A DNA stretch of 5,378 nucleotides, taken from an uncultured Ignavibacteriota bacterium (GTDB taxonomy: Bacteria; Bacteroidota; Ignavibacteria; Tepidaquicellales; Tepidaquicellaceae). Position 1 is the stretch's first letter. Every line of letters starts with the position of its first letter. The stretch spans positions 1 through 5,378 of the forward strand of contig CALKAJ010000093.1 in NCBI GenBank assembly GCA_937983305.1, read 5' to 3'. Below, piece after piece: positions 1-5,378 of the stretch. A program made the translations under genes and the position numbers. The notes under the pieces were generated by a model, which worked only from the letters and a program-made list of their open reading frames with translations, had not been told where the DNA came from and did no database searches.

Positions 1-1279
1 AAAAATAAATTCCTGAAGAAAGCCCTTCCGCATTAAAGCTGACCTGATATGTTCCGGGTTGTTTGTATTCGTTGACAAGGGTTTTCACTTCTCTGCCGAG
101 TAAATCATAAACGACTAACTTGACAAACTTTGAACTTGAAACTTTGAACTGAATGTTCGTAACCGGATTAAACGGGTTAGGATAATTTTGTCCAAGCGAA
201 AATGAAGCCGGAATTTCAGTATTGATTGGTTGAATAAATGTTAAGCCGCTTGTAGTTGTTTTTAAAATATTACTGCTGTTAAAAGCTGCCCAGCCGGTTT
301 GATTGTTTATAAAGAATAAATTTTTTACCGTTGCCTGATAATTTTTTTTCTGCAATATCCAGTTTGCTCCGCCGTTTGTTGTATATGCGATTGACGATGT
401 ATCCGGATAACTGTTTCCGCCTATCCAACCCGTGCTTTGATTTATAAAGAAAAGACTATTTCCTTTTGAATGATTATATGTAACGGTATCCCAGTTATCA
501 CCGCCGTTTGTTGTTTTTAAAAAACGCGATTTGTTATTATACAACGAGCCAATTGCAAAACCTGTATTCTGATTTAAAAATTGTATTGAATAAATATTGG
601 TGGCGTTTATCATAGAGTCTTTGTATTGCTCTACCCAGTTTGTTCCTCCGTTAGTTGTTTTTAGTAAATGACCTCTTTTTAGCATTATATCATTCATATA
701 ATATCCTGATGCCCAACCCGTATTGGAATTAATAAAACACAATGCATTGCTCTCCCCTTTTGTAACACTCAGGCTGAAATTGATTCCTGCATTTGTTGAT
801 TTATAAATACCGCCCGTTGATGCATCTAAATATGTACCTGCAAGTGCGAGAATAATATTATTCTCATCTAATGGAATTATTTTGGTAATGACTGTACCTA
901 TTGAGCCGGCACTGTAAGTATAAAACCAGTTCACTCCTCCATTGGTTGTTTTATAAATGTACTGATAGTTGAAATAGTAAGCCCCTGACCAATGACCGCC
1001 TGCGGCAAATCCGGTATTTTCATTCAGAAATTTTACTGAATTCAAAACAACATTTTGTCCGTTGTAATTGAAGTTTTGCCTTGTCCAGTTTATGCCGCCG
1101 TTTGTTGATTTAAATATTCCCGAGTCTCCCACCGCCCATCCGGTATTTGAATTTACAAAATGGATGTCGTTAATATCTCTGTCTCCGCCCGTTGGAAAAT
1201 TGCCCCAACCGCTTTGTGCGGACGCAATGGTGCAGTTTATTAAAAGAAAAAGCACCAATAATAAATTCCTTGTTTTCAT
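1..1279 (-). CDS. Secreted YCF48/BNR-repeat beta-propeller protein with T9SS type A sorting domain (C-terminus cut by window edge)
   Basis: The frame is open from the ATG at 1279 down to base 1, giving 426 complete codons and no stop, so only the last residues are missing. Residues 1-21 form a Sec signal peptide: basic MKTR, a Leu-rich core, and cleavage probably after ASA before Gln22. The Cys16 context (LINC) is not a good lipobox. Residues 41-348 hold seven repeats of the pattern F-x-N-x-x-T-G-W/F-A-x-G, then K-T-T-N-G-G-x-N-W, typical of BNR/YCF48-like propeller blades. From about residue 357 comes a type IX secretion sorting domain: LGQNYPNPFNP (362-372), VYDLLGREV, and the strands ending in LSSGIYF. 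Family knowledge says such domains direct export across the outer membrane and surface attachment or release. The propeller's ligand or activity is unknown; YCF48-like names reflect the fold, not a photosynthetic role. The start is the only one that supplies a signal peptide; the ATG follows an A-rich run without a Shine-Dalgarno site. Confidence 0.93.
   Translation of the reverse strand, partial: MKTRNLLLVLFLLINCTIASAQSGWGNFPTGGDRDINDIHFVNSNTGWAVGDSGIFKSTNGGINWTRQNFNYNGQNVVLNSVKFLNENTGFAAGGHWSGAYYFNYQYIYKTTNGGVNWFYTYSAGSIGTVITKIIPLDENNIILALAGTYLDASTGGIYKSTNAGINFSLSVTKGESNALCFINSNTGWASGYYMNDIMLKRGHLLKTTNGGTNWVEQYKDSMINATNIYSIQFLNQNTGFAIGSLYNNKSRFLKTTNGGDNWDTVTYNHSKGNSLFFINQSTGWIGGNSYPDTSSIAYTTNGGANWILQKKNYQATVKNLFFINNQTGWAAFNSSNILKTTTSGLTFIQPINTEIPASFSLGQNYPNPFNPVTNIQFKVSSSKFVKLVVYDLLGREVKTLVNEYKQPGTYQVSFNAEGLSSGIYF
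125..150. repeat. Short direct repeat, 12 bp x 2, period 14 bp, inside the sorting-domain coding region
   Basis: The 12-mer AAACTTTGAACT occurs at 125-136 and again at 139-150, separated by TG. On the coding (minus) strand it reads AGTTCAAAGTTT and encodes part of the segment between PNPFNP and VYDLLGREV. The 14-bp period is not a multiple of three, so the two copies are read in different frames. This makes a repeat driven by protein sequence unlikely and suggests replication slippage or a simple-repeat insertion. Confidence 0.6.
236..1159 (-). repeat. Seven tandem propeller-blade repeats within the secreted protein
   Basis: Seven divergent protein repeats, each about 26-45 residues including linkers, cover residues 41-65, 84-118, 134-168, 182-215, 234-263, 278-307 and 323-348 of the minus-strand protein. 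The recurring marks are NTGW or NTGF near the start and KTTNGGxNW near the end. Unit 3 has lost the NTGW part (it reads PLDENNI) but keeps KSTNAGINF. Unit 7 ends with the degraded KTTTSGLTF. At the DNA level the most alike parts encode the K-T-T-N-G-G segment. Seven units fit a complete seven-bladed propeller, as known for YCF48; the fold is inferred. Confidence 0.85.
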
Positions 1280-1417
1280 TTTTTTAAAATTAATATTCTA
1301 AAAGATTACTGTGGAATTTAATAATATTTTTATTAAAAAGAACTGATTTTAAACTTAATTCATTTTTTTAGTTATTTTAATGAGTTAAATTGTATAAAAA
1401 AATTTAACCTTTTACTT
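1280..1417. promoter_or_regulatory. A/T-rich divergent intergenic region, presumed to carry both promoters
   Basis: This 138-bp spacer separates the divergent propeller gene and dcp-like gene, so both promoters should lie here. Only 18 of 138 bases are G or C. I found no convincing Bacteroidota promoter (TTTG near -33 with TAnnTTTG near -7) on either strand, and no clear -35/-10 pair of the E. coli type. The best -10-like string for the rightward gene is TATAAA at 1393-1398, 19 bases ahead of the ATG and without a good -35; this is weak. Neither start codon has a Shine-Dalgarno match, as is common in Bacteroidota. The promoter role is inferred from gene arrangement only. Confidence 0.45.
1384..1408. 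repeat. Perfect 8-bp inverted repeat upstream of the dcp-like gene
   Basis: GTTAAATT (1384-1391) and its exact reverse complement AATTTAAC (1401-1408) flank a 9-bp spacer, ending nine bases before the ATG at 1418. The spacer contains the TATAAA string at 1393-1398. It could be a dimeric repressor site over the promoter, or a weak hairpin in the leader RNA. The surrounding DNA is about 87% A+T, so a chance palindrome is quite possible. Confidence 0.35.
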
Positions 1418-3508
1418 ATGAAAAAATTATTATTATTAGTTATTACTATTTTGACAGCATCAAATTTATATTCGCAGTTCAATCCTCTTTTAGAGGAATA
1501 CGGTACGCCGTTTAATGTTCCGCCGTTTGAAAAAATCAGGAACGAGCATTTCCTCCCCGCTTTCAGGGAAGGCATAAAATTGCAAAGTGAAATCATCGAA
1601 TCAATTGTCAGCAATCCCGAAGCTCCAACCTTCGAGAATACAATTCTGGCACTTGAATACAGCGATTACAGAATCAGCGAAGTCGGCGGAGTTTTTTATA
1701 ATTTGCTTTCTTCAAGTACGAGCCCCGAGCTTCAGAAAATTGCATCAGAGATTGCACCTGAAATCGCCGCTCATAACGATAACATCTATCTTAACGAAAA
1801 ACTTTTTGAGAGAATAAAAACTGTTTATAAACAAAGAGCAAATTATTCCAATCCCGAAGTGGTAAAACTTCTTGAAGAGGTTTACAAAAAGTTTGTAAGA
1901 GGCGGCTCGGATTTGGACGAAACAAAGAAAACAAGACTGAGAGAAATCAATAAAGATTTATCATTGCTTAGTTTGAAGTTTGCCGAAAATCTTCTTACCG
2001 AAACAAATAACTACAAACTGATTATTGATGATAAAAAAGATTTATCGGGCTTGCCTCAATCGCTTATTGATGCGGCGGCTGAAACTGCAAAGAAAAATAA
2101 TCTTGATGGTAAATGGGTTTTCACGCTTCATAATCCGAGTTTGATTCCTTTCCTGCAATATGCCGATAACAGAGCTTTGAGAGAAAAAATCTGGCGCGCA
2201 TACAGCAGCAGAGGAAATAACAACAACGCAAATGACAATAAAGAAATAATTACAAAAATTCTGAACCTGAAACTTGAAAAAGCAAAGCTGATGGGATTTA
2301 ATACTTCGGCTGATTTTATTCTTGACGATTGTATGGCAAAAACTCCGGGCAATGTTTTTGATTTGTTAAATAAACTCTGGACTCCGGCACTAAACACTGC
2401 GAAAAATGAAGCGGTTGAACTTCAGGCAATTATTGATAAAGAAGGCGGCAACTTTAAACTTCAGCCGTGGGACTGGAGATATTATGCGGAAAAAGTTAGG
2501 AAAGAAAAATATGATTTAGATGAAGAAATGTTGAAACCATATTTCGAACTTGAAAATGTGAAGAAAGGAATTTTTTATCTGACAAATAAATTATACGGCT
2601 TGAATTTTAAGAAGCTCGATAATATGCCGGTTTATAATGACGAGGTTCACGTTTATGAAGTGACTGAATCCAACGGCGAGCACGTCGGAATATTTTATAT
2701 GGATTTCCACCCGAGAGCAAGTAAAAGAGGCGGCGCCTGGATGAATAATTTCAGAGAGCAGTTTATTTCCAAAGACGGGAAACCCGTTCCGCCCGTTATT
2801 ACAATTGTTTGCAATTTTTCAAGACCTGCAGGAAACGAGCCCGCCCTGCTTACCTTTGATGAAGTTGAAACTTTCTTCCACGAATTCGGACACGCATTGC
2901 ACGGCTTCCTTTCAAAATGTACTTACAAAAGTATTTCAGGTACAAATGTTGCAAGGGACTTTGTTGAGCTTCCTTCGCAGATAATGGAAAACTGGCTTGA
3001 TGAACCGGAAATGCTTGAAGTATATGCAAGGCATTATAAAACCGGCGAAGTGATTCCGAAAGAATTAGTCGAGAAACTTGAAAGCAGTTCTAAATACGGT
3101 CAGGGATTTGCAACAACGGAATATCTTGCCGCATCATTGCTCGATATGGAATTTCATACTCTGGCTTCCGAACTGACAATTTCGCCGATGGAATTTGAAG
3201 AAAAAATATTAACGGAAAAATACGGATTGATTCCCGAAATAATTTCGAGATATAAAACTACTTATTTCAATCATATTTTCAATTCAGGATATTCTGCCGG
3301 ATATTACAGTTACATCTGGGCGGAAGTGCTCGATGCAGATGCTTATGCATTTTTCAAGCAAAACGGAATTTTCGATAAAGCAACTGCGGATTCCTTCAGA
3401 AAAAATATTCTTGAAAGAGGCGGTACGGAAGACCCGATGGTTTTATATAAAAAGTTCAGAGGTGCCGACCCCTCTATTGAGCCGCTGCTTAAAAAGAGAG
3501 GTCTCTAA
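1418..3508 (+). CDS. dcp: Exported M3-family zinc metallopeptidase, peptidyl-dipeptidase Dcp type
   Basis: This complete 696-residue protein should release C-terminal dipeptides from oligopeptides. The first ~19 residues are a Sec signal peptide (KK, Leu/Val/Ile core, cleavage near LYS before Gln20, no lipobox), so the mature enzyme is probably periplasmic. Homology to E. coli Dcp (about 680 residues) begins right after it (NPLL..PPFEKIRNEHFLPAF) and continues to the C-terminal KKRGL, where Dcp ends HRGL. The zinc site is H488-E-F-G-H492 with E489 as catalytic base and E517 in DFVELPSQ, 29 residues after H488, as in the family. SKRGGAWM (435-442) and CNFSRPAGNEPALL precede it. H619, Y625, Y629 and Y632 (HIFNSGYSAGYYSY) match the substrate-binding cluster; the six-residue H-to-Y spacing is that of Dcp rather than thimet oligopeptidase. 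All key residues are present. The start is the only one yielding the signal peptide. A MalT-like gene begins 12 bp downstream. Oligopeptidase A is the alternative, judged less likely from the N- and C-terminal matches. Confidence 0.96.
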   Translation: MKKLLLLVITILTASNLYSQFNPLLEEYGTPFNVPPFEKIRNEHFLPAFREGIKLQSEIIESIVSNPEAPTFENTILALEYSDYRISEVGGVFYNLLSSSTSPELQKIASEIAPEIAAHNDNIYLNEKLFERIKTVYKQRANYSNPEVVKLLEEVYKKFVRGGSDLDETKKTRLREINKDLSLLSLKFAENLLTETNNYKLIIDDKKDLSGLPQSLIDAAAETAKKNNLDGKWVFTLHNPSLIPFLQYADNRALREKIWRAYSSRGNNNNANDNKEIITKILNLKLEKAKLMGFNTSADFILDDCMAKTPGNVFDLLNKLWTPALNTAKNEAVELQAIIDKEGGNFKLQPWDWRYYAEKVRKEKYDLDEEMLKPYFELENVKKGIFYLTNKLYGLNFKKLDNMPVYNDEVHVYEVTESNGEHVGIFYMDFHPRASKRGGAWMNNFREQFISKDGKPVPPVITIVCNFSRPAGNEPALLTFDEVETFFHEFGHALHGFLSKCTYKSISGTNVARDFVELPSQIMENWLDEPEMLEVYARHYKTGEVIPKELVEKLESSSKYGQGFATTEYLAASLLDMEFHTLASELTISPMEFEEKILTEKYGLIPEIISRYKTTYFNHIFNSGYSAGYYSYIWAEVLDADAYAFFKQNGIFDKATADSFRKNILERGGTEDPMVLYKKFRGADPSIEPLLKKRGL

Positions 3509-3520
3509 ATTTTTTAATTT

Positions 3521-5378
3521 TTGGAAGAGATAATATCATATTCGAAGCTTGTTCCTCCGGAGAATTATTTAAACGTAATACACCGCAGAGAATTAACGAG
3601 AAAGTTAAAGAATTCTCTAAAAAAGAAAATTGTAATTCTTTCCGCAGGAACAGGTTTCGGAAAAACCACGATACTCTCCGAAATATTTTCAAACACTGAA
3701 ATCAGATTTGCTTATTACAGGGTTGACGAATCCGACTCTGATATATTTTCTTTCTTTTCATATTTAGCCGCCGCACTTGGCAGAGTCAACAAAAATATCG
3801 GGCAAAATACTTTCTCTTATATTACTTCGCTGAAAAGCAGGACTGCTTCTTCGCAGAATATTTCAAATATTGGTATCTCTATCTGGAATACTTTATCAAA
3901 CGAAATAATTTCCTATTTGAATGAAGATGTATATCTTATCATAGATGATTATTTCAATATATCGGCGGAAAATTGGACTGCACCCGTTATGGAAAATATT
4001 TTCAATAACCTTCCCGATAAATTGCATTTAATTATCGCCGCAAGAAATTTACCGGATATTAACCTATCATCAATTTCCGCCAAACAAGTGATCGAAGTTA
4101 TAGACGAATATTTTTTCAGGTTTAAAGAAAATGAATTCATGGAATTTGCTTCATCGCTCTATAATAAAACCGTTACCCGGTATGAAGCAGAAGAATTTAT
4201 TGAAAAAACCGGCGGTTGGGTTACGGGAATGCATTTACTAATGCAAAGCAGTGAAGAAAGCAATATTGAGAAAGATAAAATTTTATACGACTATATAGCC
4301 GCTAATATCTATTCGAAGTTAGACGATAAAATCAAAGATTTCGCACTAAAGGCAAGTTACCTTGATAATTTTTCATCAAAGCAATGCAACATACTTTTCG
4401 GTATTAAAGACTCCGACAAAATTATAGAATATCTTTCCGCAAGAAATATTTTTATATATGCAAACGGCGATACATATAACTTCAGGGAGTTGTTTAAAGA
4501 TTTTCTTAAAAAGAAATTTGAATCGGAGAAAAGCGCTAAAGAAAAAAAAGAACTTTTTTCTGCCATTGCAAAATACTACCTGATTCAAAACGAAAATATC
4601 AGAGCGGTAAATTTTCTGCTTGAAATTAACGATTTCAAAAATGCAGTTAAAATAATTTCAACCAATATTGCAGACGCCGTGGAAAAAGGATATTTCGGAA
4701 TTGTGCAAAACTGGCTTGAAAAGATTCCGGAAGATTTAATAAAGGCCTCGGCAATATTGTTGTATTACAGAGGTCTTATACTAAAAAACTTCAAAGGGGA
4801 AGATTCCGAAGCAATTAATTGTTTTAAAAAGTGCATTAATCTCTCGCAGAAAAAAGCCGGGAAAATTTTTATAAAGTCCAACACGCAAATTGCGGAGATT
4901 TTTATTAATTCCGGAAAACCTGCAAAAGCGATTAATCTTTTGAATTCACTTCTTAAGCAAAAATTAAACAGTGAAGCGAAAGCACATTTCTATTACTGGC
5001 TTGGAGTTGCTTATTATAATCAATCGGACTATGAAAAGACATTGAGCTTAATGAACAAAGCGATGGATATCGCTAATACTCATAATCTCGAAAATCTGAA
5101 AAGAGAAATTTCCAATATACTCGGCAATGTTTATTTAATAAAAGGAGAATTTACAAAATCTTTATTTTATTATGAATCAGCCGTTGAAAAAACTGAAAAC
5201 GTTTATATAAAATTTCCTACACTTACAAATATTGTACAGCTTTATTCTCATTCCGGGAAATTTGAGAACGCATTCGAGACACTGGAAAAAGCAAGGGAAA
5301 TGAAAAATTCTTATCCGACAACCTTTTTCAGGATTAACTTCATATTAGCCGAAACTCATCTGCATTATATGCTCGGCG
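3521..5378 (+). CDS. MalT-like STAND ATPase regulator with TPR region (C-terminus cut by window edge)
   Basis: The frame is open from a TTG at 3521 to the window end, 619 codons with no stop. The N-terminus follows the MalT/LAL-type plan: SKLVPPENYLNVIHRREL (8-25), then P-loop A42-GTGF-GKTT (42-50), Walker B VYLIIDDYF (137-145), and LIIAAR (170-175), the counterpart of the family's LVIASR. Further family marks are EKTGGWVTGMHLL (228-240), LYDYIAANIYSKL, LKASYLDNFS, and FRELFKDFLKKK (321-332, like the usual HHLFREFL). From about residue 350 it is helical with TPR-like units, for example AHFYYWLGVAYYNQSDYEKTLSLMNKA split around 487-514 and a similar unit near 528-560. In this family, ATP and an inducer drive oligomerisation and a C-terminal LuxR HTH or BTAD/SARP-like domain acts on DNA. 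That domain lies beyond the edge, so transcriptional activity is inferred. TTG is the only accepted start codon upstream of the P-loop; the next in-frame ATG (3989) would remove both Walker motifs. No signal peptide is present; cytoplasmic. It probably shares an operon with the peptidase. Confidence 0.88.
   Translation, partial: MEEIISYSKLVPPENYLNVIHRRELTRKLKNSLKKKIVILSAGTGFGKTTILSEIFSNTEIRFAYYRVDESDSDIFSFFSYLAAALGRVNKNIGQNTFSYITSLKSRTASSQNISNIGISIWNTLSNEIISYLNEDVYLIIDDYFNISAENWTAPVMENIFNNLPDKLHLIIAARNLPDINLSSISAKQVIEVIDEYFFRFKENEFMEFASSLYNKTVTRYEAEEFIEKTGGWVTGMHLLMQSSEESNIEKDKILYDYIAANIYSKLDDKIKDFALKASYLDNFSSKQCNILFGIKDSDKIIEYLSARNIFIYANGDTYNFRELFKDFLKKKFESEKSAKEKKELFSAIAKYYLIQNENIRAVNFLLEINDFKNAVKIISTNIADAVEKGYFGIVQNWLEKIPEDLIKASAILLYYRGLILKNFKGEDSEAINCFKKCINLSQKKAGKIFIKSNTQIAEIFINSGKPAKAINLLNSLLKQKLNSEAKAHFYYWLGVAYYNQSDYEKTLSLMNKAMDIANTHNLENLKREISNILGNVYLIKGEFTKSLFYYESAVEKTENVYIKFPTLTNIVQLYSHSGKFENAFETLEKAREMKNSYPTTFFRINFILAETHLHYMLG

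Noticed and set aside
1068..1301. 77-residue plus-strand open frame
   Set aside because: It is antisense to the signal peptide and first blades of the propeller gene, whose repeats and signal peptide are unmistakable; the small protein has no recognisable feature.
1327..1339. Palindrome TTTTTA-T-TAAAAA in the spacer
   Set aside because: It consists only of A and T in DNA of about 87% A+T and is expected by chance; it has no GC stem of a terminator and lies between divergent gene starts.
1380..1388. ATG-AGT-TAA mini-frame ahead of the dcp-like gene as a possible leader peptide
   Set aside because: Two codons only, no ribosome site, and no attenuator-like hairpin follows.
1372..2397. Short frames at 1372-1614 (-), 1587-1817 (+) and 2128-2397 (-)
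   Set aside because: All lie within, or almost entirely within, the peptidase gene in other frames and show no motif, signal peptide or spacing of their own.
3509..3520. Possible terminator between the peptidase and the MalT-like gene
   Set aside because: There is a T-rich stretch but no GC stem before it, so no intrinsic terminator can be drawn.
3333..3692. Short frames at 3333-3533 (+) and 3489-3692 (-) across the gene junction
   Set aside because: They overlap the conserved C-terminus of the peptidase and the N-terminus and P-loop region of the MalT-like protein, both supported by family motifs.
3949..4588. Minus-strand frames at 3949-4140, 4357-4566 and 4376-4588
   Set aside because: They are antisense to the MalT-like gene, low in complexity (Phe/Lys/Ser-rich) and mutually overlapping.

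Overview
The window looks like a low-GC member of the Bacteroidota/Chlorobi/Ignavibacteria side of the FCB group. Two things suggest this: the leftmost protein ends in a type IX secretion (Por) sorting domain with the LGQNYPNPFNP signature, and none of the three genes has a clear Shine-Dalgarno site; the leader DNA is A/T-rich instead. The phylum is an inference from these traits, not from a marker gene.

Layout. Bases 1-1279 (minus strand) hold most of a secreted protein with seven BNR/YCF48-like beta-propeller repeats and a C-terminal sorting domain; its last residues lie beyond the left edge. Bases 1280-1417 are a 138-bp spacer, about 87% A+T, between divergent genes. It contains a perfect 8-bp inverted repeat just ahead of the rightward gene. 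Bases 1418-3508 (plus) encode a complete exported M3-family zinc peptidase very similar to peptidyl-dipeptidase Dcp. Twelve bases later, with a TTG start at 3521, a long reading frame runs open to the right edge (619 codons seen). It is a MalT-like STAND ATPase: N-terminal KLxPP motif, P-loop, Walker B, winged-helix and TPR-type helical regions. The C-terminal output domain is not in the window.

How the genes may work together. The peptidase and the MalT-like protein are closely spaced on one strand with no hairpin between them, so they are probably co-transcribed. One reading is a peptide-scavenging enzyme made together with a regulator that senses a small molecule, but nothing in the sequence identifies the ligand or the targets. 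The divergent propeller protein is an exported or surface protein of unknown role and has no evident functional link beyond sharing the spacer. No tRNA, rRNA, CRISPR array, insertion sequence or phage gene was seen.
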